Shown: positions 42,466 to 51,569, counted from the stretch's first letter. The stretch: DNA of 60,762 nt from Pseudomonas putida (GCF_028682175.1 NZ_JANHKS010000034.1:1-60762); one strand, 5' to 3'. Made by a program: numbers and translations. Notes: a model not told the origin generated them from the letters alone.

Positions 42466-43950
42466 ATGCCGGATTCTCTACAGATACTCATCGGCGCCAG
42501 CCTCGACGGCCAGCCGGTCGGGCAGGCCATGCGTCTGGCCAACCGCCACGGACTGGTGGCGGGCGCGACCGGGACCGGAAAAACCGTGACCCTGCAGCGT
42601 CTGGCAGAAGTATTCAGCGATGCCGGTGTAGCGGTGTTCGCTGCAGACATCAAAGGCGATCTGTGCGGGCTGGGTGCGGCGGGCAATCCACAGGGCAAGA
42701 TCGCCGAGCGGATCGCCGGGATGCCATGGCTCAATCACAAGCCCCAGGCTTATCCGGTCACGCTGTGGGATGTGCATGGCCAGTCCGGTCATCCGTTGCG
42801 CACGACGCTGTCGGAAATGGGGCCATTGCTGCTGGGATCCCTGCTCGAACTGACCGACAGCCAGCAGTCTGCGCTGTATGCTGCGTTCAAGGTCGCTGAC
42901 CGCGAAGGGCTGTTGTTGCTGGACATCAAGGACCTCAAGGCGCTGCTCAACTACCTGCGCGACAACCCGCAGGTACTGGGTGAAGACAGCGCCTTGATGA
43001 CCACCGGCTCCAGCCAGGCGCTGCTGCGCAGGCTTGCAGTGCTGGAGCAGCAGGGCGCTGAAGCCTTGTTTGGCGAGCCGGCGTTGCAACTCGAAGACAT
43101 CCTGCAACCGGCCAGCGATGGGCGAGGGCGCATTCATCTGCTCGACGCCAGTCGCCTGGTGCATGAGGCGCCCAAGGTCTACGCGACCTTTCTGTTGTGG
43201 CTGCTGGCCGAGTTGTTCGAGCAACTGCCAGAACGCGGAGATGCCGACAAACCGCTGCTGGCGTTGTTCTTCGATGAGGCGCATCTGTTGTTCGCCGACA
43301 CGCCCAAGGCCTTGCAGGATCGTCTTGAACAGGTGGTTCGGTTGATTCGCTCCAAGGGTGTGGGGGTGTATTTCGTGACCCAGTCTCCCGGGGATTTGCC
43401 GGACAACATCCTGGCGCAACTGGGGTTGCGGATTCAGCACGGGCTGCGGGCCTTCACCAGCAAGGAGCAGAAATCCCTGAAGGCCGTGGCGGATGGCTTT
43501 CGTCCCAATCCTGAATTCGATGCGCTGGCGGTGCTCACCGAGCTGGGGATCGGCGAGGCGTTGGTGGGGACGTTGCAGGAAAAGGGGACGCCGGAGATGG
43601 TCAGGCGCGTGCTGGTGGCGCCGCCGCAATCGCGTATCGGGCCGTTGAGCGAGGCCGAGCGGGCAGCGTTGATCGCGCAATCGCCACTGGCCGGGCATTA
43701 CGACAAACCGGTCGATCGTGAATCGGCCTACGAGATGTTGCTGGCGCGCAAGGTACCAGAGGCCCAGGCGGCACCGGCTGCGGAGCAAAAGTCCGAGGGT
43801 GGATTTGCAGATATGGCGGGCGGGTTTCTCGGCGGATTGGCGGGGCAGGCGGTCAAGAGCGCCATGCGCCAGGCGGCCAGTCAGATTGGCCGGGAGTTGG
43901 TGCGGGGCTTGATGGGATCGTTGTTGGGCGGGAGCAAGAAGCGGCGCTAA
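42466..43950 (+). CDS. HerA-like P-loop ATPase (YjgR/DUF853)
   Basis: A 494-residue FtsK/HerA-superfamily ATPase. Walker A GATGTGKT is at residues 33-40, FAADIKGDLCGLG follows, Walker B is LLALFFDEAHLLFAD, and the sensor region YFVTQSPGDLPDNIL with an arginine-finger-type LRIQHGLRAFT. The C-terminal Gly/Ala-rich tail (GGFADMAGGFLGGLAG) is typical of YjgR. It is presumed to be a hexameric DNA- or protein-pumping ATPase; no nuclease partner is adjacent. Confidence 0.9.
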   Translation: MPDSLQILIGASLDGQPVGQAMRLANRHGLVAGATGTGKTVTLQRLAEVFSDAGVAVFAADIKGDLCGLGAAGNPQGKIAERIAGMPWLNHKPQAYPVTLWDVHGQSGHPLRTTLSEMGPLLLGSLLELTDSQQSALYAAFKVADREGLLLLDIKDLKALLNYLRDNPQVLGEDSALMTTGSSQALLRRLAVLEQQGAEALFGEPALQLEDILQPASDGRGRIHLLDASRLVHEAPKVYATFLLWLLAELFEQLPERGDADKPLLALFFDEAHLLFADTPKALQDRLEQVVRLIRSKGVGVYFVTQSPGDLPDNILAQLGLRIQHGLRAFTSKEQKSLKAVADGFRPNPEFDALAVLTELGIGEALVGTLQEKGTPEMVRRVLVAPPQSRIGPLSEAERAALIAQSPLAGHYDKPVDRESAYEMLLARKVPEAQAAPAAEQKSEGGFADMAGGFLGGLAGQAVKSAMRQAASQIGRELVRGLMGSLLGGSKKRR

Positions 43951-43954
43951 AGCT

Positions 43955-44022
43955 AGTAGAAGCGCGGCTTGCCGGCGGGGGCGATCTTGAGGACGCCCCC
44001 GCCGGCAAGCCGTGCTGCTACG
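43955..44022. repeat. REP inverted pair between convergent genes
   Basis: Two CGGCTTGCCGGCGGGGGCG-class units in inverted order around CGATCTTGAGGACG. It fills the 78-bp gap between the HerA-like and pit genes and can fold into a hairpin that may terminate both transcripts. Confidence 0.85.
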
Positions 44023-44028
44023 TATGAA

Positions 44029-45501
44029 TCAGGCCAGTGCCTTGGACGCCAGCCAGAACAGGCCGGCCGACAACGCGACGGTGGCTGGCAGCGTCAATAC
44101 CCACGCCAGCAGGATGTTGCGCACGGTGCCGCCTTGCAGGCCGCTCTTGTTGGCGACCATGGTCCCGGCCACACCCGAAGACAGGATGTGGGTGGTCGAA
44201 ACCGGCAACGCGAACACGTTGGCCAGGGCGATGGCGCTGGCGGTGGTGATCTGCGCCGACATGCCCTGGGCGTAGGTCATGCCCTGCTTGCCGATCTTCT
44301 CACCGATGGTCAGCACCACACGTTTCCACCCGACCATGGTGCCGATACCCAGCGCCAGAGCGACCGCCAGGATTACCCAGAACGGTGCGTATTCGGTGGT
44401 GGTCGTCAGGTCCTTGCGCAGCTTCTCAAGATCGGATTTTTCCCGCGCGTCCAGCGATGGCAGCTTGCTGACCTTGCGTGCGGTGTCATCCAGGCACAGC
44501 AGGTAGCGGCGCACTTCGATGCGGTGCTCCGGTGCCAGGCTGTGGTAGTCGGTCACGCCCTTGAGGGTGTTGAGAAGCGCGTCGATGGTCGGCTCGGTCT
44601 GCTCCGGGTTGCAACTGAAACGCTCGGGCAGGTCCCCGGTTTTCGACTTGCCCAGCGCCAGGTATTCGCCCAGCGTCGCATTGTTGCGCTGATAGAACTG
44701 GGAGAGGTGCAGGGTCGCGTCGCGGGTGCGCTCGATCTGGTAGGTGGTGGTGCTCAGGTCGAGTACGAACTGCGCCGGCACGATACCGATCAACACCAGC
44801 ATGATCAGGCCGATGCCTTTCTGACCGTCGTTGGAGCCGTGCACGAAGCTGACAGCCATGGCCGAGATCACCAATACCAGGCGATTCCAGAATGGCGGGT
44901 GCTTCTTGTCGTCGATGGTGCGGCGCTGTTCCGGGGTCTTGTGCATCTTGGACAGCGGGCGCCAGGCCTTCAGGCCGATGAGCACCAGGGCCGCGACGAT
45001 AAAGCCCATCAGCGGCGAGAACACCAGCGAGGCACCGATATCGATCGCCTTCTGCCAGTTCACGCCATCGGCCAGCGGAATGTGATTGATCAGTGCGTTG
45101 GCCAGGCCCACGCCCAGGATCGAGCCGATCAGCGTGTGGGAGCTCGACGCCGGAATGCCGAAGTACCAGGTACCCAGATTCCAGGTGATCGCCGCAGCCA
45201 GCAACGAGAACACCATCGCCAGACCGTGACCGGTGTTGACGTTGATCAGCAACTCGACCGGCAACAGGTGAACGATGGCATAAGCCACGCCGACGCCCCC
45301 GAGCAGCACCCCGAGGAAGTTGAACACACCAGAGAAAAACACCGCCAGGTGGGGCGGCATGGCCTTGGTGTAAATGACTGTCGCCACCGCGTTGGCGGTG
45401 TCATGAAAGCCGTTGATGAACTCGAAGGTGAGGACGAAAGCCAGGGCGAGCAGCAGGCTCACAATCACCCAGGCATCCAGTCCGCTGAATAAATCGATCA
45501 T
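44029..45501 (-). CDS. pitA: Low-affinity inorganic phosphate transporter (Pit family)
   Basis: A 490-residue Pit transporter. The duplicated PiT signature is visible as FEFINGFHDTANAVATVIYT in the N-terminal half and VSFVHGSNDGQKGIGLI later. A cytoplasmic loop of about 150 residues separates the hydrophobic halves. It imports metal-phosphate by proton symport. A PhoU-like DUF47 gene that often accompanies pit genes is not present here. Confidence 0.92.
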   Translation of the reverse strand: MIDLFSGLDAWVIVSLLLALAFVLTFEFINGFHDTANAVATVIYTKAMPPHLAVFFSGVFNFLGVLLGGVGVAYAIVHLLPVELLINVNTGHGLAMVFSLLAAAITWNLGTWYFGIPASSSHTLIGSILGVGLANALINHIPLADGVNWQKAIDIGASLVFSPLMGFIVAALVLIGLKAWRPLSKMHKTPEQRRTIDDKKHPPFWNRLVLVISAMAVSFVHGSNDGQKGIGLIMLVLIGIVPAQFVLDLSTTTYQIERTRDATLHLSQFYQRNNATLGEYLALGKSKTGDLPERFSCNPEQTEPTIDALLNTLKGVTDYHSLAPEHRIEVRRYLLCLDDTARKVSKLPSLDAREKSDLEKLRKDLTTTTEYAPFWVILAVALALGIGTMVGWKRVVLTIGEKIGKQGMTYAQGMSAQITTASAIALANVFALPVSTTHILSSGVAGTMVANKSGLQGGTVRNILLAWVLTLPATVALSAGLFWLASKALA

Positions 45502-45729
45502 GGAAGGTTTTCTGACCCGGTATTAAGGGGGCGGGATTATGACAGAAAAAAAACTAATCGATAGGCAAGCCGCCAATTGGTAGCGATCTGCAACGAAATT
45601 TCTGTCCGGCCACCCCATTGACTTCCTGTCGGGAAGCAAAAGGCATGCTTCAACCTTAGCTGAAACCGGGTCGGGTGCAGGCAGGGCGTGATGGTCGTCC
45701 TGCTTGAAGCCTTGTGCAGCCTGGAAGAT

Positions 45730-45927
45730 TCACGGCTCTTCTTTGAGCTCGTTTTCCATTTTCTGCAGTTCTTGCTTGAACGCCTGGTCGAGCAGGCTGG
45801 CACGTTTGCGCCATGGCTTGCGTTCAGGCTCGGGCTGAGCGGCGTAGGTGGTTACCTCACCGCCGTAGACTTCCTTGTAACGTTGTTCCTGGCGCTCTAA
45901 TTCTGCGCGCAGTTCATCTTTGGTCAC
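45730..45927 (-). CDS. Small conserved-type protein (65 aa)
   Basis: A 65-residue, charged, helical protein. I start it at GTG 45927 with AGGT eight bases upstream, giving TKDELRAELERQEQRYKEVY, then TTYAAQPEPERKPWRKRASL and a Glu/Lys-rich end. Upstream codons in the same frame (to 46179) have poor Pseudomonas codon use and are left out. No family name recognised; it looks cytosolic. Confidence 0.6.
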   Translation of the reverse strand: MTKDELRAELERQEQRYKEVYGGEVTTYAAQPEPERKPWRKRASLLDQAFKQELQKMENELKEEP

Positions 45928-46524
45928 GTTGTTACCTGATGGTGTCGAGTTTGATTCTGGCGATAACGCAGTGGCGGGAAGTACTGAAGGCCATCGGCAA
46001 GTCGACTGGCAAACAACCAACGCGACGAGTCTTGGGCAACAGTATTGAACACTTCTGTCACAAGCGGCTACGTACACCAGAACGACAAAGCTGTCGTAGC
46101 TACATTCACTTTGATCCGGTTTGCCAGAGTACTGGCGTATTGACCAGGCTTGCGGCCTGTCTATCGCCGGGCAATGCACTCGGGTAGTGCACGCGTTGCG
46201 TGGATTGGATCCAGGCCTTGTTGGTCTGGGAAGCCCGCGCCATGGCGTAATAGCATGTCAATTGACGAGTACTATCTCCAAGAAGAACGCTTGAGTCAAC
46301 TCTGTGCAAAGCCGTAATTGAATTAATGAGGATTAAATCCGATTTCTTGTACGAAGCGTCCGAAGTTTGTAGCAGTGGATGTCGTGACAGAAGTTTGTTA
46401 TCTCTGTTGCAGAATGCCTGAGACAAAAAACTGGCGGCGTAATTCCATGGAGTTACGCATCGGGGGATCGGCGGAATGTATCTGAATGTCTACAAATGAC
46501 ATTGTTGATGAAGGGCGTGGAGAC

Positions 46525-46554
46525 AAAAACGGCCTTGCGGTTAGCAAGGCCGTT
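46525..46554 (-). terminator. Leftward intrinsic terminator without an obvious gene
   Basis: Perfect 11-bp stem AACGGCCTTGC (46528-46538) / GCAAGGCCGTT (46544-46554) with loop GGTTA. The run of A at 46525-46529 gives GTTTTTG after the stem on the minus strand, so it would stop leftward transcription. No annotated gene lies immediately to its right on that strand. Confidence 0.6.
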
Positions 46555-46647
46555 GCCTGGGACTTCTCAGTGGGTACCTGACCAGTATTTCCAAGAAGCC
46601 ACACAGTGGCGTGTGAAAGGTATAAGCAACAGCGCAGCGGGTCAATT

Positions 46648-46679
46648 GCGATTATCGGCCAGTCGTTCGATAATCGCCC
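46648..46679. promoter_or_regulatory. PcaR-like operator at the pcaR promoter
   Basis: GTTCGATAATCGCCC at 46665-46679 matches the PcaR site known from P. putida (GTTCGATAATCGCAC) at 13 of 15 positions or better. An inverted copy of its core, GCGATTATCG, lies at 46648-46657, start-to-start 20 bp. It lies 82 bp upstream of pcaR, consistent with autoregulation. Confidence 0.75.
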
Positions 46680-46760
46680 AAATCCCCCTTGCCGTCGTTC
46701 GAAAAAGAGGCGAGAGTGGCGCTATAGATGGCCTGCGTGGCTGCGACGAACGGTGTCAAG

Positions 46761-47603
46761 ATGAACGATCAACTGCGTAATTCATTCGCCTCGCTGGCTC
46801 CGCCCATCGTCGCATCACCTGCCAAACGCATTGCCGCCCTCACCGGTGATCCTGATTTCATGACGTCGCTGGCCCGTGGGCTGGCGGTCATTCATGCGTT
46901 TCAGGAGCGCAAGCGTCACCTGACCATCGCGCAGATCAGCCATCGCACCGAAATTCCCCGCGCGGCGGTCAGACGTTGCCTGCATACGCTGATCAAACTC
47001 GGTTACGCCACCACTGACGGACGTACCTATTCGTTGTTGCCCAAGGTGTTGACCCTGGGCCATGCGTATCTCTCGTCGACACCGTTGGCTGTTTCGTCCC
47101 AGCCCTACCTGGACCGGATGAGCAATCAACTGCACGAGGCCTGCAACATGGCCACGCTCGAAGGGGACGACATTCTTTATATAGCCCGTTCTGCGACTAC
47201 CCAGCGGCTGATTTCGGTGGATCTGGCCGTGGGTGGGCGCCTTCCGGCGTATTGCACCTCGATGGGCCGGATTCTGCTGGCAGCGCTGGACGATGTGTCA
47301 TTGCATGAGTATCTGGATCACGCTGACCTTCAGCCCAAGACGAGCCGCACCCTGTGCACGCCCGAGGCCTTGCTCGAATGCCTGCAGCAGGTTCGCCAGC
47401 AGGGTTGGTGCATCGTCGATCAGGAACTGGAACAGGGCCTGCGCTCGATTGCCGTGCCGGTGTATGACGCCTCGGGCCAGGTGTTGGCGGCGTTGAACGT
47501 GAGCACCAGCGCCGGGCGAGTGGCGCGCAGTGAACTGGAGCAGAAGTTCTTGCCGATCATGCTTGATGCCAGCCGGGATTTGAGTGCGCAGTTGTTTACC
47601 TGA
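46761..47603 (+). CDS. pcaR: IclR-family regulator PcaR
   Basis: A 280-residue IclR-type regulator. A short N-terminal arm precedes the winged helix-turn-helix (TIAQISHRTEIPRAAVRRCL), then the effector-binding domain with AYCTSMGRILLAAL and a Cys in GWCIVDQELEQGLRS. This matches PcaR of pseudomonads, which activates the pca genes in response to beta-ketoadipate. The start at 46761 lies where the family similarity begins; the ribosome site is weak. Next on the strand is pcaF, 317 bp downstream. Confidence 0.92.
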   Translation: MNDQLRNSFASLAPPIVASPAKRIAALTGDPDFMTSLARGLAVIHAFQERKRHLTIAQISHRTEIPRAAVRRCLHTLIKLGYATTDGRTYSLLPKVLTLGHAYLSSTPLAVSSQPYLDRMSNQLHEACNMATLEGDDILYIARSATTQRLISVDLAVGGRLPAYCTSMGRILLAALDDVSLHEYLDHADLQPKTSRTLCTPEALLECLQQVRQQGWCIVDQELEQGLRSIAVPVYDASGQVLAALNVSTSAGRVARSELEQKFLPIMLDASRDLSAQLFT

Positions 47604-47920
47604 GTTCGCTTGGGGGCGGCGGCGTTCTTGAGATTGCTCCCGCGGGCAAGCCCGGCTGCTACGGGAGCTGTGGCGTTCTGTATATCCAGGGCTGACCGCG
47701 CACCGTAGCAGCACGGCTTGCCGGCGGGGGCGATCTTGAAACCGCCATCGCCGGCAGCAGGACTGCTACGGGATGAGACGCTCACAGGATCTGTTCGGTT
47801 ATCGAACGCTTAGTCGATTATCGGATTGTCCCGCTGTGCGCTCAGGCATAACCTCCATCACATCCTGGCGATGCAAGCGTGTGCCGTTGCCAGACATGGT
47901 CAGGTAATGGGAGAAACATG
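47604..47920. other. pcaR-pcaF intergenic region
   Basis: A 317-bp gap with three REP units (47635-47772; one CGGGCAAGCCCGGCTGCTAC and two of the CGGCTTGCCG class), then PcaR-like sites and the pcaF promoter. No gene. Confidence 0.75.
47797..47825. promoter_or_regulatory. PcaR-like operators at the pcaF promoter
   Basis: GGTTATCGAACGC at 47797-47809 is the inverse of the PcaR core GTTCGATAA, and a CGATTATCG box follows at 47815-47823. Two phased sites just upstream of pcaF (about 100 bp from its ATG) mirror the arrangement known at PcaR-activated promoters. Confidence 0.65.
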
Positions 47921-49120
47921 ATGCGTGACGTTTTTATCTGCGATGCAATCCGCACTCCGATTGGCCGGTTTGGCGGCGCGTTGGCCACCGTTCGTGCTGA
48001 CGATCTGGCCGCGCTGCCGATCAAGGCCCTGATGGAGCGCAATCCATCGGTGAACTGGAACGAGGTGGACGAGGTGTTCCTCGGCTGCGCCAACCAGGCC
48101 GGCGAAGACAACCGCAACGTGGCGCGCATGGCTGCACTGCTGGCGGGCCTGCCGTACACCGTACCGGGCGTGACCCTGAACCGCCTGTGCGCCTCTGGCC
48201 TCGATGCCGTGGGCAGTGCGTTCCGTGCAATTGCCAGCGGCGAGATGGAGCTGGCGATCGCCGGCGGCGTGGAGTCCATGTCCCGTGCGCCGTTCGTGAT
48301 GGGCAAGGCCGACGCCGCCTTTGGCCGTGGCCAGAAACTGGAAGACACCACCTTGGGCTGGCGTTTCGTCAACCCGCAGATGAAAGACCAGTATGGCGTG
48401 GAAACCATGCCGCAGACCGGCGACAACGTTGCCGAAGATTTCAAGGTGTCCCGCGAAGACCAGGACGCCTTTGCCCTGCGCAGCCAGCAGCGCACCGCAG
48501 CAGCCCAGGCCAGCGGCTTTTTCGCTGAAGAAATCGTGCCGGTGCGCATCGCCCACAAGAAGGGCGAAACCATCGTCGACAAGGACGAGCACCCACGCGC
48601 CGACACCAACATGGAAGCGCTGAGCAAGCTCAAACCGGTCAACGGCCCTGGCAAGACGGTCACGGCAGGCAACGCAGCGGGCCTGAACGATGGCGCGGTG
48701 GCGCTGATTCTGGCCTCCGCCGAAGCCGTCAAGAAACACGGCCTGACCCCGCGCGCTCGCGTACTGGGCATGGCCAGCGCCGGTGTCGAACCTCGGGTGA
48801 TGGGCGTGGGCCCTGTGCCTGCGGTGCGCAAGCTCGTCGAGCGCCTGGGCCTGGCGGTGTCGGACTTCGACGTCATCGAACTCAACGAAGCCTTCGCAAG
48901 CCAGGGCCTGGCGGTGATGCGCGAGCTGGGTCTGGCGGACGATTCACCCAAGGTCAACCCGAACGGCGGCGCCATTTCCCTTGGCCATCCTCTGGGGATG
49001 AGCGGGGCGCGCCTGGTGCTGACGGCGTTGCATCAATTGGAAAAAACCGGCGGCAGCAAGGGACTTGCCACCATGTGCGTCGGCGTAGGACAGGGCCTGG
49101 CCCTGGCAATAGAAAGATAA
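47921..49120 (+). CDS. pcaF: Beta-ketoadipyl-CoA thiolase
   Basis: A 399-residue thiolase that cleaves 3-oxoadipyl-CoA to succinyl-CoA and acetyl-CoA, the last step of the beta-ketoadipate pathway. Catalytic residues are seen: acyl-accepting Cys in LNRLCASG, His in ISLGHPLGMSGAR and Cys in TMCVGVGQG. The N-terminus MRDVFICDAIRTPIGRFGG is that of PcaF. GGGAG precedes tandem ATGs at 47918 and 47921; I use the second, as in P. putida. It is followed by pcaT after a long hairpin. Confidence 0.95.
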   Translation: MRDVFICDAIRTPIGRFGGALATVRADDLAALPIKALMERNPSVNWNEVDEVFLGCANQAGEDNRNVARMAALLAGLPYTVPGVTLNRLCASGLDAVGSAFRAIASGEMELAIAGGVESMSRAPFVMGKADAAFGRGQKLEDTTLGWRFVNPQMKDQYGVETMPQTGDNVAEDFKVSREDQDAFALRSQQRTAAAQASGFFAEEIVPVRIAHKKGETIVDKDEHPRADTNMEALSKLKPVNGPGKTVTAGNAAGLNDGAVALILASAEAVKKHGLTPRARVLGMASAGVEPRVMGVGPVPAVRKLVERLGLAVSDFDVIELNEAFASQGLAVMRELGLADDSPKVNPNGGAISLGHPLGMSGARLVLTALHQLEKTGGSKGLATMCVGVGQGLALAIER

Positions 49121-49137
49121 ACGCCACACAACGCGAT

Positions 49138-49198
49138 CAACCACCCGAGCCCATCAGGTTGCCTCCACGAAAAGGCAACCCGAGGGCTTGGGCGGTTG
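49138..49198. repeat. Long imperfect hairpin between pcaF and pcaT
   Basis: An inverted repeat with about 27-bp arms (CAACCACCCGAGCCC...GGTTGCCT and AGGCAACC...GGGCTTGGGCGGTTG) and a short CCACGAA loop. It lacks a T run, so it looks less like a terminator than an mRNA-processing or attenuation structure. Confidence 0.65.
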
Positions 49199-49290
49199 TC
49201 CTTGTGATGTCGAAGTGTTACTGCTTAAGTCTTAGTGTTACAGGTTATGTCGTAGACTGACTGGCCTTTAAAAAATATGGGGAAACAATA

Positions 49291-50580
49291 ATGACAACGA
49301 CTCACTACACCGGAGAAGAAAGGAGCAAACGGATCTTTGCGATTGTGGGTGCCTCTTCGGGCAACCTCGTGGAATGGTTCGACTTCTACGTCTACGCCTT
49401 CTGCGCCATCTATTTCGCACCGGCTTTCTTCCCGTCCGACGACCCGACCGTGCAACTGCTCAACACCGCAGGCGTGTTCGCTGCGGGCTTCCTGATGCGT
49501 CCTATCGGTGGCTGGCTGTTTGGCCGCGTGGCCGACAAACATGGCCGCAAGAACTCGATGATGATCTCGGTCCTGATGATGTGCGCAGGCTCGCTGGTGA
49601 TCGCCTGCCTGCCCACCTACGCCTCGATCGGTGCCTGGGCGCCATTCCTGCTGCTGGTGGCGCGTCTGTTCCAGGGCTTGTCGGTGGGTGGCGAATACGG
49701 CACCACGGCCACTTACATGAGTGAGGTGGCCCTGCGCGGACAGCGCGGTTTCTTCGCCTCCTTCCAGTACGTGACCCTGATCGGCGGCCAACTGCTCGCC
49801 GTGCTGACGGTCGTGATCCTGCAGCAATTTCTCAGCGCTGACGAACTCAAGGCCTACGGCTGGCGGATTCCGTTCGTGGTGGGTGCCATCGCCGCCGTGA
49901 TCTCGCTGCTGCTGCGTCGCTCGCTGAAGGAAACCACCACCGCCGAAGTGCGCAAGGACAAGGACGCTGGCAGCATGTCCGCGCTGTTCCGCAATCACTC
50001 CGGCGCGTTCATCACCGTGCTGGGTTACACCGCCGGTGGCTCGCTGATTTTCTACACCTTCACCACGTACATGCAGAAATACCTGGTGAACACCGTGCAC
50101 ATGGACGCCAAGACCGCCAGCTACATCATGACCGGGGCGCTGTTCCTGTACATGTGCATGCAGCCGGTGTTCGGCGCGCTGGCCGACAAGATCGGGCGTC
50201 GTGCCTCGATGCTGTGGTTCGCAGGCCTGGGCACAATTTGCACGGTGCCGATCCTGATGACATTGAAAACCACCACCAGCCCGGTTCTGGCCTTCGTGCT
50301 GATCACCCTGGCGCTGGCCATCGTCAGCTTCTACACCTCGATCAGTGGCCTGGTGAAGGCCGAGATGTTCCCGGTGCATGTCCGCGCGCTGGGCGTGGGC
50401 CTGGCGTACGCCGTGGCCAACGCCATCTTCGGCGGCTCGGCGGAATTCGTGGCCCTGAGCTTCAAGAACATGGGCTCGGAAAACACCTTCTACTGGTACG
50501 TGACCGCCATGATGGCGATCGCCTTCCTCTTCAGCCTGCGTCTGCCGAAGAAACCCGAATATCTCCACGAAGATCACTGA
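49291..50580 (+). CDS. pcaT: MFS dicarboxylate transporter PcaT
   Basis: A 429-residue metabolite:H+ symporter family MFS protein. N-terminal GASSGNLVEWFDFYVYAFCA and GWLFGRVADKHGRKNSM are the diagnostic blocks, with twelve hydrophobic helices overall. In P. putida PcaT imports beta-ketoadipate and related dicarboxylates. Ribosome site GGGGAAAC precedes the ATG. Located between pcaF and pcaD as expected, though pcaB, normally next, is absent. Confidence 0.9.
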   Translation: MTTTHYTGEERSKRIFAIVGASSGNLVEWFDFYVYAFCAIYFAPAFFPSDDPTVQLLNTAGVFAAGFLMRPIGGWLFGRVADKHGRKNSMMISVLMMCAGSLVIACLPTYASIGAWAPFLLLVARLFQGLSVGGEYGTTATYMSEVALRGQRGFFASFQYVTLIGGQLLAVLTVVILQQFLSADELKAYGWRIPFVVGAIAAVISLLLRRSLKETTTAEVRKDKDAGSMSALFRNHSGAFITVLGYTAGGSLIFYTFTTYMQKYLVNTVHMDAKTASYIMTGALFLYMCMQPVFGALADKIGRRASMLWFAGLGTICTVPILMTLKTTTSPVLAFVLITLALAIVSFYTSISGLVKAEMFPVHVRALGVGLAYAVANAIFGGSAEFVALSFKNMGSENTFYWYVTAMMAIAFLFSLRLPKKPEYLHEDH

Positions 50581-50669
50581 TTCAACCGCGCGCGCCTTTG
50601 ATCGGGCGCGCGTCATCCATACTCTTCAATGACTTTCTCGCAAAGTGCTCGACATAAAAGGGAGCTGCT

Positions 50670-51458
50670 ATGGCATTCGTACAACTTGAAGACGGTGAAA
50701 TGCATTACCAGATCGACGGCCCAGCCAATGCGCCGGTGCTGGTGATGTCCAACTCGCTGGGGACCGACCTGCACATGTGGGACGCGCAGGTTCCGGCGTT
50801 GAGCAAGTCGTTCCGGGTGGTGCGTTACGACACCCGCGGCCATGGCAAATCCCTCGTGACCCAAGGGCCGTACACCATCGAGCAACTGGGGCGCGATGTG
50901 CTGGCGCTGCTCGATGCGCTGAAGATCAAGCAGGCGCATTTCTGCGGGTTGTCCATGGGCGGCCTGATCGGCCAGTGGCTGGGTATTCACGCCAATGACC
51001 GCCTGCACAAACTGATCCTGTGCAACACCGCAGCCAAGATCGGCGGTCCGGAAATGTGGGATCCGCGCATCAAGATGGTGGAGGAGGGCGGCGAACAGGC
51101 AATGAAGGAACTGGGCGCCGGTGCCGTGGGACGCTGGTTCACCCCGGACTTCGCACGGGACCACGCCGACAAGGTCACGCCGGTGACCGATGTACTGGCC
51201 TCGACTTCACCCCTGGGTTACGCGGCCTGTTGCGCGGCGGTACGCGATGCCGATTTCCGCAAGCAGTTGCACACGATCACGGTGCCGACGCTTATGATCT
51301 GCGGCAGCCACGATGCGGTGACCACCGTGGCGGATGGGCACTTCATCCAGAACCACATTGCCGGTTGCCAGCTCTCGGATTACTACGCGGCGCACCTGTC
51401 CAATGTTGAATTGGGCGAGGTGTTCACTTTGCGCGTGACGGAGTTTCTGCTGAGCTGA
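50670..51458 (+). CDS. pcaD: 3-oxoadipate enol-lactonase
   Basis: A 262-residue alpha/beta hydrolase that opens beta-ketoadipate enol-lactone, where the catechol and protocatechuate branches meet. The nucleophile elbow GLSMGGLIG, oxyanion region NSLGTDLHMWD and C-terminal His in AAHLSNVE are present. AAAGGGAG precedes the ATG. No pcaC follows: the next stretch is a REPIN and a terminator. Confidence 0.92.
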   Translation: MAFVQLEDGEMHYQIDGPANAPVLVMSNSLGTDLHMWDAQVPALSKSFRVVRYDTRGHGKSLVTQGPYTIEQLGRDVLALLDALKIKQAHFCGLSMGGLIGQWLGIHANDRLHKLILCNTAAKIGGPEMWDPRIKMVEEGGEQAMKELGAGAVGRWFTPDFARDHADKVTPVTDVLASTSPLGYAACCAAVRDADFRKQLHTITVPTLMICGSHDAVTTVADGHFIQNHIAGCQLSDYYAAHLSNVELGEVFTLRVTEFLLS

Positions 51459-51471
51459 GCGAGCGCCGCGA

Positions 51472-51569
51472 TCCCGTAGCAGCACGGCTTGCCGGCGGGA
51501 GCGTCGTGTCAGGCAATACATCTCTGTCTGATCAACCGCCCCCGCCGGCAAGCCGTGCTGCTACGGGAT
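51472..51569. repeat. REPIN after pcaD
   Basis: Inverted pair of CCGTAGCAGCACGGCTTGCC-class units at about 51473-51499 and 51540-51567 with a spacer resembling those of the other REPINs (GTGTCAGGCA...CTGTCTGATC). Confidence 0.87.

Larger units (their letters stand above)
45928..46760. other. Long low-GC intergenic region upstream of pcaR
   Basis: These 833 bp are visibly richer in A/T than the rest and have only short, poorly biased frames, none with convincing ribosome sites. It contains a leftward terminator-like hairpin (46525-46554), the PcaR-like inverted operator (46648-46679) and a small palindrome TGCACTCGGGTAGTGCA near 46171. It may be decayed DNA, or hold an RNA gene. Confidence 0.55.

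Noticed and set aside
45813..46427. Frames of 106-149 codons on both strands in the gene-poor region before pcaR
   Set aside because: Poor codon bias, no ribosome sites and no recognisable motifs; only the 65-codon part at 45730-45927 is kept.
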